A DNA stretch of 64,000 nucleotides from Simplicispira sedimenti (GTDB lineage: Bacteria > Pseudomonadota > Gammaproteobacteria > Burkholderiales > Burkholderiaceae_C), in contig NZ_JAKVIJ010000002.1 of assembly GCF_022760965.1 (NCBI RefSeq), positions 1 to 64,000 of the forward strand, read 5' to 3'. Within the stretch, counting starts at the first letter, position 1. Every line of letters starts with the position of its first letter. The notes beneath the pieces were generated by a model that saw only the letters and a program-made list of their open reading frames with translations, was not told the DNA's origin and made no database searches. A program made the translations under genes and the position numbers. This document shows positions 56,131 to 64,000 of the stretch, piece by piece.

Positions 56131-58062
56131 TCAATTGGCAAGCTGGCGATTCTCCAGTGGCTCCATCTGGCGACGGAACTCCACGCAGGCAGGCAAGGCG
56201 GCATTGCCGGGTTTGCGGCATTGTTCGCGCAGGCACATGCTGCGGGTGAAGAACGACTCTCCTTCGCACAGCCGCACCGGAGGGACGGGTTTGGGTGGTG
56301 GAGGCGCGGGTGCTGGTTCGGGCGCGGGCGGTGGGGGCGGTGCGGGCTCGGGTGTCGGGGGTGGCGCGGCTGCTGCAGCAGCAGCCTTGCGGCGTTGCGT
56401 CACACGCGAGGCTGCACGGGGGTCAGAGGCCGCTACAAAGGCAGGAGCTGGATCAGACGCCACCTCCGACGCCGAAGCAGCGCCCACCGTATCGGAGGCT
56501 GCTTCAGAGCCAGCAGGCGCCACCGCTGTTGCAGTGGCATCCGAGGCAGGCATTGATGCTGGTGCGGATGCCGGCTCGGCGAGTTCAGTGATGATGTCGT
56601 CCTTGGGTGGTGGCGCCTTGGCGGCCACATGGCTGCGCCATCCGTAGGCGCCACCCGCCATCACGACGAGTGCTGCCACGCCGATGGCCCACCAAGCCAC
56701 ACCTGCACCCGTAGCGGGCTTTCGTGCAGCCGTCTTGGGTGCGCCTTTGTGCAGAGGGGTGGGGCGCGATGGTCGCTCACGCTCGGATTCCAGTCCGTAA
56801 CGCGTGGTGCCCGGAGGCATCGGCGGCTGGGCCGCCTCCACCGCGTCAAGGAGGGAACTGTCGGCCACGTCTTCCATGAGTACGGTGTCGCCGGCGTCCA
56901 GCGCCACGGTGTCCTGCGCGTCCAGCATGGCCGGAGCGGGTGGAGTGGGTTCAGCAGCAGGTGTCGGGACAGGCGCAGGCGGAATCGGCTTGTGGAGCTT
57001 GCCCATGACTTCGGACGTCAAGTCCACGGTAGGCACCACAATGCCCGGCCCCGGCTGGTCGGTCGGCTCGACCCAAAGGTCGCCGAGCTCGGCACGGAAG
57101 TCAAACAACTCCAGCCCGGCAGGCGCCGTGGTCATTTCCATCAATTGCAGGAACTCGTCAATGCTCTGCGGTCGGTCTTGGGGCTGCAAGGACAAGGCCT
57201 TGGTGATCGCATCGACAAACGCTGGGGAATACTCTTGTCCGAACTGTTTGCGTACTGTCTTGGCGACTCGGGCAAAGGGCACCATACGGTCACGGATGGC
57301 GCGCAGCGTGGACGGCAGGGGCGTATCGTTGCAAAGGCAGCCGTGCACCACTGCCGCAAGGGAGTACAGGTCGCTCCATGGTCCCTGCACCAGCTCGAGG
57401 TCGCCTTCGGAATACTGCTCGATCGGTGCGTAGTTGACCTTGAGCACGGCCGTATGCTTGCGGTCCCGGTCGTTGATGGCATGGCGTGCAGCACCCAGAT
57501 CCAGCAACACAGGCGGGCCAAAGTCCTGCAAGAAAATGTTGTCGGGAGAAATGTCGCGATGCAGCGTCTGACCGCCGTGCAGCACGCGCAGCGCTCCCAG
57601 CACACACCAAAGTACCTTGCGCAGCCAGGCCTCTGGGGGGGGCGTTCGCATTTGGGCGCGCGCTTGCTTGAACGTCATGCCGCTGTACAAGGGCATGACC
57701 ATGTAGGCCGTATGGTTGGCTTCCCAGAAGCGGAATACCTTGACCAAGGAGGGGTGGTCGAATTGGGCCAGCAACCGCGCTTCACCCACAAAAGACTTCA
57801 GGCCTGCGTGGAAAGCAGGCTGGTCCGCAGGCGAGCGCGGTACCAGAGCGCCATCGCCACCGCGGGTGGCCAGCGCTGCAGGCATGAATTCCTTGATGGC
57901 CACGGCCCGGTGCAGGGAATGGTCGAATGCCTTGTACACCATGCCAAAGCCACCCACCCCCAGGAGAGCCAGGATTTCAAACTCTCCCAGGCGCGTGCCC
58001 ACTGGCAAGGCATCGACATGCATTGCCGTTGGGGAGGGGTGCTCGGTAACGAGGTCGGTCAT
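56131..58062 (-). CDS. membrane serine/threonine protein kinase
   Basis: The 643-residue Hanks-type kinase has GVGGFG (35-40), Lys57 in AIKEFM, the catalytic HRD (about 168-170, HRDISPDN) and DLG in place of DFG (LLDLGAARH). The APE region reads APIEQYSEG. A Pro/Ala-rich segment leads to a transmembrane helix (about 455-475) and a periplasmic tail (VRLCEGESFFTRSMCLREQC) with four or more cysteines. The substrate is unknown. Confidence 0.9.
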   Translation of the reverse strand: MTDLVTEHPSPTAMHVDALPVGTRLGEFEILALLGVGGFGMVYKAFDHSLHRAVAIKEFMPAALATRGGDGALVPRSPADQPAFHAGLKSFVGEARLLAQFDHPSLVKVFRFWEANHTAYMVMPLYSGMTFKQARAQMRTPPPEAWLRKVLWCVLGALRVLHGGQTLHRDISPDNIFLQDFGPPVLLDLGAARHAINDRDRKHTAVLKVNYAPIEQYSEGDLELVQGPWSDLYSLAAVVHGCLCNDTPLPSTLRAIRDRMVPFARVAKTVRKQFGQEYSPAFVDAITKALSLQPQDRPQSIDEFLQLMEMTTAPAGLELFDFRAELGDLWVEPTDQPGPGIVVPTVDLTSEVMGKLHKPIPPAPVPTPAAEPTPPAPAMLDAQDTVALDAGDTVLMEDVADSSLLDAVEAAQPPMPPGTTRYGLESERERPSRPTPLHKGAPKTAARKPATGAGVAWWAIGVAALVVMAGGAYGWRSHVAAKAPPPKDDIITELAEPASAPASMPASDATATAVAPAGSEAASDTVGAASASEVASDPAPAFVAASDPRAASRVTQRRKAAAAAAAPPPTPEPAPPPPPAPEPAPAPPPPKPVPPVRLCEGESFFTRSMCLREQCRKPGNAALPACVEFRRQMEPLENRQLAN

Positions 58063-58303
58063 GGTGAGAAATCCATAGAGCCAAAGCTGCGGCGACAGCC
58101 TACGCAGGTTGGAGCTACAAGAAAGCAGGGGCCATCATCGCCGCTGTGCGCAGCCCCACCGACAACAAAACGTATCTGGTGGGAAAAAACACACGCTGCC
58201 TGCCGACTTTTTCCACGATTGTGCCCGCTGTGCAGGCCCGCACAACCCGGTCTAGCACCGTGCTGCGCATCCACATGGGGGATGCGGGGGTTACCATTGA
58301 CGT
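58063..58303 (+). other. intergenic region between the kinase and rlmJ, no element recognised
   Basis: The 241-base divergent gap has no repeat A or B copy. It contains a fairly AT-rich segment (58165-58200, AACAAAACGTATC then AAAAAACAC) that may hold the promoters, but no clear -35/-10 pair is evident. Confidence 0.3.
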
Positions 58304-59176
58304 ATGTTCAGTTACCGCCACGCCTTCCATGCCGGCAACCATGCCGACGTGCTCAAGCACTCCGTGCTGATTGCCACCCTGCAGCACCTCATCGCGAAGG
58401 ACACGGCCCTGATGGTGCTGGATACCCACGCCGGTGCCGGTCTATACAGGCTGGATGGTGACTATGCGCGCACCAGTGCCGAAGCCGAGGAAGGGGTTCT
58501 CAAACTGGCCGCGGCAGCCAGTGCACCCTCTGCCGCGCCGCTTCCCTCGCTTTTGCAGAATTACTTGGAACTGGTGCGGGGTTTCAATCAGGGGGCGCAA
58601 ATCAGGGTTTACCCTGGTTCTCCATTCATCCTGCAGCATCTGTTGCGCGAACGCGACAAACTGAAGTTGTTCGAGCTGCACCCGACCGATCTGCGTGCGC
58701 TGGCAGGCAATGTGGCGCAACTGAATGCAGGGCGCCAGGTGGCAGTGCTGCAGGAGGATGGATTTGAAGGGGTGCGCCGCTTTCTGCCGCCACCTTCGCG
58801 CCGGGCGCTGCTTCTGTGTGATCCCAGCTATGAACTCAAGAGCGACTACGCCCGTGTGCCCGACATGCTGCAGGATGCCCTCAAGCGCTTTGCCACGGGA
58901 ACCTACGCCGTGTGGTACCCCATCATTCCGCGCCCTGAGGCGCACGACCTGCCCCGGCGGTTGAAATCGGTCGCCAGCAAAGCCGGGAAGAACTGGTTGC
59001 ATGCGTCCCTGACGGTGAAATCAGGGGGGGGTGAGCGTCCCGGTCTTGCTGCGAGCGGCATGTGCGTCATCAATCCGCCGCACACTTTGCACGCAGCGTT
59101 GCGCGAGGCGCTTCCGTGCATGGTGGATTTGATGGGGCAGGATCGCAACGCCACGCATACCCTTGAAGCGGGCTGA
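58304..59176 (+). CDS. rlmJ: 23S rRNA m6A2030 methyltransferase RlmJ
   Basis: RlmJ methylates N6 of A2030 in 23S rRNA. The 290-residue product has the family start MFSYRHAFHAGNHADVLKH, SAM-binding DTHAGAGLY (about 41-49) and the catalytic motif DPSYE (about 175-179), where DPPYE is usual. A Ser at the second position is a conservative variation found in the wider D-P-P-Y family. No operon partner. Confidence 0.92.
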   Translation: MFSYRHAFHAGNHADVLKHSVLIATLQHLIAKDTALMVLDTHAGAGLYRLDGDYARTSAEAEEGVLKLAAAASAPSAAPLPSLLQNYLELVRGFNQGAQIRVYPGSPFILQHLLRERDKLKLFELHPTDLRALAGNVAQLNAGRQVAVLQEDGFEGVRRFLPPPSRRALLLCDPSYELKSDYARVPDMLQDALKRFATGTYAVWYPIIPRPEAHDLPRRLKSVASKAGKNWLHASLTVKSGGGERPGLAASGMCVINPPHTLHAALREALPCMVDLMGQDRNATHTLEAG

Positions 59177-59191
59177 TGGTGCAGCCTTGGC

Positions 59192-59671
59192 TCAAGGTCT
59201 GATGGGAATTGGCAGGCTGCGCTCCACGGGCACCGCCGTGACGCTGTTCTGCGGCGAGCCGTCGATCAGTTTTTCGGAGTAGGTCAGGTACACCAGCACA
59301 TTGCGCTGCGTGTCCACCATGCGCACGATGCGCAGGCGCTTGAACAGGATGGACATGCGTTCGCTGAACACTTCTTCCTGCTTCTTGAGCGGCTCGGGGA
59401 TGCTGATGGGGCCTACCTGCCGACAGGCAATGGAGGCCTCGGCGCGGTCTTCTGCCAGACCCAGTGTGCCCTTGATGCCACCTTTGCGAGCACGCGAAAC
59501 GTAGCAGGTCACGCCCTGCACGGCCGGGTCGTCGTAGGCCTCCACCAGAATGTCGTGATCCCGCCCAATCCACTGGAAGGCGGTGTCCACTGCTCCAATC
59601 TTTTCTCCCGAGGCTGCCTGAGCAGCCAGGGCCAGCACCAAGGCGGGCAGGGCGAGCGCACTGCGTCTCAT
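59192..59671 (-). CDS. creA: CreA family protein
   Basis: The 159-residue protein has a predicted signal peptide (about 1-19) and matches CreA, a conserved protein of unknown function (EKIGAVDTAFQWIGRDHDILVEA split across the N-terminus; CYVSRARKGG; ASIACRQVGP). The start at 59671 overlaps the cphA stop as ATGA, so it is coupled to it. Confidence 0.85.
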   Translation of the reverse strand: MRRSALALPALVLALAAQAASGEKIGAVDTAFQWIGRDHDILVEAYDDPAVQGVTCYVSRARKGGIKGTLGLAEDRAEASIACRQVGPISIPEPLKKQEEVFSERMSILFKRLRIVRMVDTQRNVLVYLTYSEKLIDGSPQNSVTAVPVERSLPIPIRP

Positions 59672-62247
59672 GCGCTCAACCGCGGTTCTGCGCAGCGCTG
59701 CGCGAGGTGGGCCAGGGCCTCTTCCACCTGATCGACCAGCACCAGGCACAGGTCGCCCGGTTGCAGGCGAGCCAGTGCGGTGTCGATGGCCAGGAACTCG
59801 CCTCGGATTTCTTCCACATGCTGCGTGCGTGTGGCGCCTGCCAGTCCTTCGCGCAGCAGTCCGATGACCTCGCCATCTGCGCGGCCGCGCTGGGCGGCGT
59901 CCTGGTAAAGGATCACGTCGTCGAAGGCGGCACCCAGGATCACGGTTTGCACGCGGATGTCCTCGTCGCGGCGGTCGCCAGCGCCGCTGATGACCACACT
60001 GCGGCGCTTGCCGGGCAGGGCATTCACGGCCTGTACCAAGGCGCGCATGGCGTCGGGGTTGTGGCCGTAATCGGCAATCACGGTGGCACCGTGGTAATCC
60101 ATCAGGTTGAAGCGGCCAGGTGCGTTGTCGCTGTCGTTGACAAAGCCCGAGAGGCCCCGGCGAATGGTCTGCCAGGGCAGGCCAGCGCCCCAGGCCGCAG
60201 CCACCGCAGCCATGACGTTTTCGACCTGGAACAGGATCTTGCCCCCCCGCGTGATGGGCACATCGCGCAGGTGGATGGTTTCACGCCAGGAGCCTTCGGC
60301 TGCCACGATGGAGTCACCATCGACATACACGGTGCGGTGCCCCTGGGCCCGGTGCGTGACCATGACCGGGTGCAACCGGTCGCTGGCAAAGTAGATGGCC
60401 TTGCCAGGGCACACACTGGCCATGGCGGCGACGATGGGATCCATGGCGTTGAGCACGGCGTAGCCCGTGGGGGCTACGTTTTGCACGATCACGCGCTTGA
60501 GCACCGCCAGGTCTTCCACTGTGGTGATGAAGTTCAGGCCCAAGTGATCGCCTTCGCCGATGTTGGTGACTACGGCCACCTGGCAACGGTCAAAGCCCAG
60601 GCCTTCGCGCAGGATGCCGCCACGCGCGGTCTCGAACACCGCTGCATCCACCTCGGGGTGCAGCAGTACGTTGCGTGCGCTCTTGGGGCCGCTGCAATCG
60701 CCGCTGTCGATTTGGCGGCCGTTCACATACACACCGTCGGTGTTGGTCATGCCCACGCGCAGGCCCTGGGCCGAGAACAGGTGGGCGATCAGACGCGCCG
60801 TGGTGGTCTTGCCGTTGGTGCCGGTGACGGCCACCACGGGAATGCGGCCGTCCTGGCCGTGGGCGTAAAGACGATCGACGATGGCCTGGCCGATGGCGCG
60901 CGGTTTGCCGTAGCTGGGCGCCAGGTGCATGCGCAGGCCGGGGGCGGCGTTCACCTCGACAAAGCCACCGCCCTGCTCTTCGAGCGGGCGCAGCACGGTT
61001 TCGGCCACCATGTCCACGCCGCAGATGTGCAGGCCCACCATCTGGGCCGCAGCCACGGCGCGTGCGGCGACTTCAGGGTGTACGTCATCGGTCACGTCAG
61101 TGGCAGTGCCGCCGGTGGAGAGGTTGGCGTTGTTGCGCAGTACCACGCGCTGGCCCTTCTCGGGCACCGAATCGGGTGTGAGGTTTTGCAACGCCAGGCG
61201 CGAGATGGCGATATCGTCGAGGCGGATTTTGGTCAGTGCCGTGCCGTGGCCCTCACCCCGACGCGGGTCTTGGTTGACGATGTCCACCAGCTCGCGCACG
61301 GTGCGCTCACCGTCGCCCAGCACCTGGGGTGGTTCACGGCGGGCGGCGGCCACGAGCTGGTCACCCACCACGAGCAGGCGAAAATCCTGCCCGGGCAGGA
61401 AGCGCTCGACCATCACGGTGCCATAGTCGGCGGCGTTTTTGTAGGCCTCTTCGAGTTGCGCGCGGTCGGTGATGTTGACCGTGACGCCCTTGCCCTGGTT
61501 GCCGTCCTGGGGCTTGACGACCACAGGCAGGCCGACCTTCTGGGCCACGGCCCAGGCCTCGTCCACCGTTTCGACCGGCTGGCCCAGCGGTACGGGCACA
61601 CCGGCGGCGTGCAGCAGACGCTTGGTCAGGTCCTTGTCCTGGCCGATGGATTCGGCCACGGCACTGGTGGAATCGATTTCGGCCGCCTGGATGCGCCGCT
61701 GCTTGGAGCCCCAACCCAACTGCACCAGACTGCCTTGGGTGAGTCGGCGGTAGGGGATGCCCCGATCCACGGCGGCCTGGACGATAGCCCCCGTGCTGGG
61801 GCCCAGGCGCACGTCTTCGTCCAGATCACGCAGGTGGGAAATGGCGGCTTCGGTGTTGAAGGAGGTGCCATCGAGGGCCGCCTGCACCAATTGCCGGGCG
61901 TACTGGAAGGCCTCGCGGCCCACTTCTTCCTCGGTGTATTCCACGACGACCAAAAACACTCCTGCATCCACGGTGGGCGTGGTGCGCGCGAAACTCACCG
62001 GGCAACCGGCCTGAGCCTGCAGCGCCAGCGCGGCCGCTTGCAACACATGGGCGAGCGAGAGATCGGTCTCGCCGCCCTGGGGCTGCAGTACGCCAATGGC
62101 GGGAAACAGCGCGCGCAGGCGAGCCTCGAAGCCGTCGATGCGCGACATGGTGCATTCCTGCGCGTTGCAGGAAACGACGGCCTCAATGGCCAGGTGGCGG
62201 CTCCAGAGATTGGGCCCACGCAAGGCCCTGATGCGGGTGACATCCAT
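59668..62247 (-). CDS. cphA: cyanophycin synthetase CphA
   Basis: CphA makes the nitrogen-storage polymer multi-L-arginyl-poly-L-aspartate, adding Asp and Arg in alternation. The 859-residue product has an N-terminal domain, a central ATP-grasp domain (about 220-470; KPQDGNQGKGV, ERFLPGQDFR) and a C-terminal Mur-ligase-like domain with the intact P-loop GTNGKTTT (about 476-483), plus EVNAAPGLRMH. The neighbouring upstream gene is a shorter paralog. Confidence 0.95.
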   Translation of the reverse strand: MDVTRIRALRGPNLWSRHLAIEAVVSCNAQECTMSRIDGFEARLRALFPAIGVLQPQGGETDLSLAHVLQAAALALQAQAGCPVSFARTTPTVDAGVFLVVVEYTEEEVGREAFQYARQLVQAALDGTSFNTEAAISHLRDLDEDVRLGPSTGAIVQAAVDRGIPYRRLTQGSLVQLGWGSKQRRIQAAEIDSTSAVAESIGQDKDLTKRLLHAAGVPVPLGQPVETVDEAWAVAQKVGLPVVVKPQDGNQGKGVTVNITDRAQLEEAYKNAADYGTVMVERFLPGQDFRLLVVGDQLVAAARREPPQVLGDGERTVRELVDIVNQDPRRGEGHGTALTKIRLDDIAISRLALQNLTPDSVPEKGQRVVLRNNANLSTGGTATDVTDDVHPEVAARAVAAAQMVGLHICGVDMVAETVLRPLEEQGGGFVEVNAAPGLRMHLAPSYGKPRAIGQAIVDRLYAHGQDGRIPVVAVTGTNGKTTTARLIAHLFSAQGLRVGMTNTDGVYVNGRQIDSGDCSGPKSARNVLLHPEVDAAVFETARGGILREGLGFDRCQVAVVTNIGEGDHLGLNFITTVEDLAVLKRVIVQNVAPTGYAVLNAMDPIVAAMASVCPGKAIYFASDRLHPVMVTHRAQGHRTVYVDGDSIVAAEGSWRETIHLRDVPITRGGKILFQVENVMAAVAAAWGAGLPWQTIRRGLSGFVNDSDNAPGRFNLMDYHGATVIADYGHNPDAMRALVQAVNALPGKRRSVVISGAGDRRDEDIRVQTVILGAAFDDVILYQDAAQRGRADGEVIGLLREGLAGATRTQHVEEIRGEFLAIDTALARLQPGDLCLVLVDQVEEALAHLAQRCAEPRLSA

Positions 62248-62285
62248 GGGGATATTTCCTTTTTTTCTGCCAAAGCGTCGGCGGT

Positions 62286-64000
62286 CTACGCAGCCTGGGC
62301 GGCAGCTTGATCGGGTTCAAAGGTCTTGATGCCCGCAACGATGAGGTCCGGGGCAATGTCCAGCGCCCAAGCGGCAGCTATGGCGGCCAGCAGGGCGTCG
62401 GTATCGGGTGGCGTGGCGCTGCGGCCAAAGCACAGTGCGCTCAAAGGGGCGATGGCTTGCTCGTTGCCACCGGTGGCCAGCACGACACGTCCGCCCTTGA
62501 TGAACACGGCGCGGCCCTGGTCCTGGATCCGGTGCTGGGCAATTGCATCGAGTCCGCCGTCCTGCGCGTACAGCACCACGGCGCCATCGCACAACGGGGC
62601 CAGCTCGGCCACCTGGGCATGGGCTGCATGCAGTACCGCCGCGCCGCTGGGTAGCACCACGTCGACCTGGGTGCGCAGGACCTTGGTCATCTGGGGCTGC
62701 TCGTGCACGTCGAATTCGGCCAGGCCCTCTGCGCCCAGCATGTCGGTGACCACGCCGACCTGGCAGCGGTCGTAGGCCAGACCGTCGCGCAGGATCACGC
62801 GGGCGTCGTTTTCGATGACGGCGGCCTGCACCATCTTGTTCATCAGCAGACGATACGCGGGCTCCCAATGCGCGCTGTCGGTGGATTCGACGCGGCGGCG
62901 GTCCAGGAACAGGCCTTCGCGGCACGCCAGCCCGGTGTGCTTTCCGCTCAGGTGCAGCAACCAAGCCACCAGGCGAGCAATCAAGGTGGTGTTCTGTGTA
63001 CCCGCCACCCCCACCACGGGGATGCGCCCGGCGGGTTGGTCCGCGTCGTCGTGTTCTTCGGCAGGGAACAGGTGTTCCACGATGGCCTGCCCCACGGGGC
63101 GGGGCGCACCCACGGCGGGCTTGAGGTGCATCAGCAGGCCGGGGCCGGCGTTCACCTCCACGATGGCACCGCCCTGCGCCTGCAGGGGCTTGCTGATGTC
63201 CTGCGCCACCAGGTCGATGCCAGCAATGTCCAGTCCCACCACCTTGGCCGCCAAGGCCGCCATGTGGGCTACTTCGGGGTGCACCTCATCGGTGCAGTCC
63301 ACGGCCATGTTGCCGTTGCGCTGCACCACCACCACGCGGCCGGCTGCAGGCACCGACTGGGCATCCAGATCCTGGCGCTTGAGTTCCAGCTGCACCTTGG
63401 AGTCGGTGGCCACGTCGATGATTTCCAGGGGGTATTCCTCCTCGTAGCCGCGGCGTGGGTCCGAGTTGAGCTGGGTTTCAATCAGTTCGGTGACCGTGGA
63501 ATGGCCGTTGCCGGTGATGCAGACCAGCTCACCCCGCGCGGCGGCCACCAGCTTGCCGTCCACCACCAGCAGGCGGTGTTCGTCACCGGGGATGTAGCGC
63601 TCGACCATCACGTCGCTGCCCTCGGGGTAGGCCACGTGGTAGGCGGCCTCGATGTCTTCCTGTTTGCGCAGATCCAGACTCACGCCCCGGCCATGGTTGC
63701 CGTCCGAGGGTTTGACGACCACGGGCAGGCCGATGTCCTGCGCGGCCTCCCAGGCTTCGGCGGGACTATTGACGATCTGGCCCTCGGGAATGGGAACCCC
63801 GCAGGATTTGAGCAGGCTCTTGGTCAGATCCTTGTCCGAGGCAATGCCCTCGGCGATGGCGCTGGTGCGCTCCGTCTCTGCGGTCCAGATGCGGCGCTGG
63901 GCGGCTCCATAGCCCAGTTGCACCAGGTTGCCGTCGTTCAACCGGATGTGCGGAATGCCCCGGTCGGTGGCGGCGGTGACGATGCAGGCCGTGCTGGGGC
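62286..64000 (-). CDS. second cyanophycin synthetase (CphA'/CphA2-like), 5' end beyond window
   Basis: The frame is open to the window end, so at least 571 residues are seen. It matches CphA in the ATP-grasp part (KPSDGNHGRGV, ERYIPGDEHR, EVNAGPGLLMH). The C-terminal Mur-ligase P-loop reads GVAGTQNTTLIARL, without the Gly-Lys of GKTT, and the domain is shorter. That domain probably does not bind ATP. Either the enzyme acts with the intact CphA, as described for paired cphA genes in some betaproteobacteria, or it works like CphA2, which ligates dipeptides with one active domain. It lies 38 bases upstream of cphA. Confidence 0.85.
   Translation of the reverse strand, partial: PSTACIVTAATDRGIPHIRLNDGNLVQLGYGAAQRRIWTAETERTSAIAEGIASDKDLTKSLLKSCGVPIPEGQIVNSPAEAWEAAQDIGLPVVVKPSDGNHGRGVSLDLRKQEDIEAAYHVAYPEGSDVMVERYIPGDEHRLLVVDGKLVAAARGELVCITGNGHSTVTELIETQLNSDPRRGYEEEYPLEIIDVATDSKVQLELKRQDLDAQSVPAAGRVVVVQRNGNMAVDCTDEVHPEVAHMAALAAKVVGLDIAGIDLVAQDISKPLQAQGGAIVEVNAGPGLLMHLKPAVGAPRPVGQAIVEHLFPAEEHDDADQPAGRIPVVGVAGTQNTTLIARLVAWLLHLSGKHTGLACREGLFLDRRRVESTDSAHWEPAYRLLMNKMVQAAVIENDARVILRDGLAYDRCQVGVVTDMLGAEGLAEFDVHEQPQMTKVLRTQVDVVLPSGAAVLHAAHAQVAELAPLCDGAVVLYAQDGGLDAIAQHRIQDQGRAVFIKGGRVVLATGGNEQAIAPLSALCFGRSATPPDTDALLAAIAAAWALDIAPDLIVAGIKTFEPDQAAAQAA

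Noticed and set aside
59707..62310. 867-codon open frame on the plus strand
   Set aside because: It is a shadow of cphA, which has intact motifs on the other strand.

Overview
The window is GC-rich DNA from a betaproteobacterium, most likely a member of the Comamonadaceae (Burkholderiales, Acidovorax-like). This rests on the gene families and gene order (a complete mraZ-to-lpxC division and cell-wall cluster, hslVU, rplM-rpsI-erpA-bactofilin, a trimeric porin, a cphA pair) and on two families of short dispersed repeats. There are no rRNA or tRNA genes, phage genes, insertion sequences with a transposase, or CRISPR arrays.

Layout. 1-8300: a MotA/ExbB-like plus DUF2149 membrane pair, the rRNA methyltransferase RlmI, a His-rich CobW-type GTPase, a cysteine-poor DksA, a large hypothetical protein and the HslVU protease. 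8300-27800: the dcw cluster (mraZ rsmH ftsL ftsI murE murF mraY murD ftsW murG murC ddl ftsQ ftsA ftsZ lpxC), mostly joined by 4-base stop/start overlaps and preceded by a probable MraZ operator. 27950-30300: a 58-residue membrane protein, a TPP riboswitch and thiC. 30400-36500: a chemoreceptor, then on the minus strand cobC-cobS and ilvA, then an OsmC-like gene (+) and coq7 (-). 36800-46700: an outer-membrane porin and a dipeptide-type ABC transporter operon that contains two substrate-binding proteins and an M20 amidohydrolase. 46800-53300: a lipoprotein 5'-nucleotidase, a YbhB-like protein, tyrS (-), an M23 peptidase and anmK. 53300-64000: erpA, a bactofilin, a coiled-coil membrane protein, rpsI-rplM and a Ser/Thr kinase (all -), rlmJ (+), and a minus-strand run of two cyanophycin synthetases followed by creA.

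Three signals go beyond ordinary annotation. (1) A ~50-bp AT-rich repeat, here called repeat A, occurs about a dozen times. More than half of the copies lie inside genes, including murE, murD, murG, murC, rlmI, cobS, anmK and the signal peptide of a binding protein. There they appear to replace codons without disturbing protein length. (2) The ftsW-murG and murG-murC junctions each carry an insertion that forms a small ORF. Each ORF begins in the ATGA that ends the upstream gene and ends in the ATGA that starts the downstream gene, so translational coupling could be preserved. (3) A ~125-bp GC-rich element, repeat B, lies directly behind the stop codon of four unrelated genes, always in the orientation of the gene. 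Its hairpin stems differ in sequence but remain paired.

Functionally, the window holds peptidoglycan precursor synthesis, division and recycling (mur genes, fts genes, anmK, M23), peptide import and hydrolysis, parts of thiamine and cobalamin metabolism, ribosome and rRNA-modification genes, and nitrogen storage as cyanophycin.
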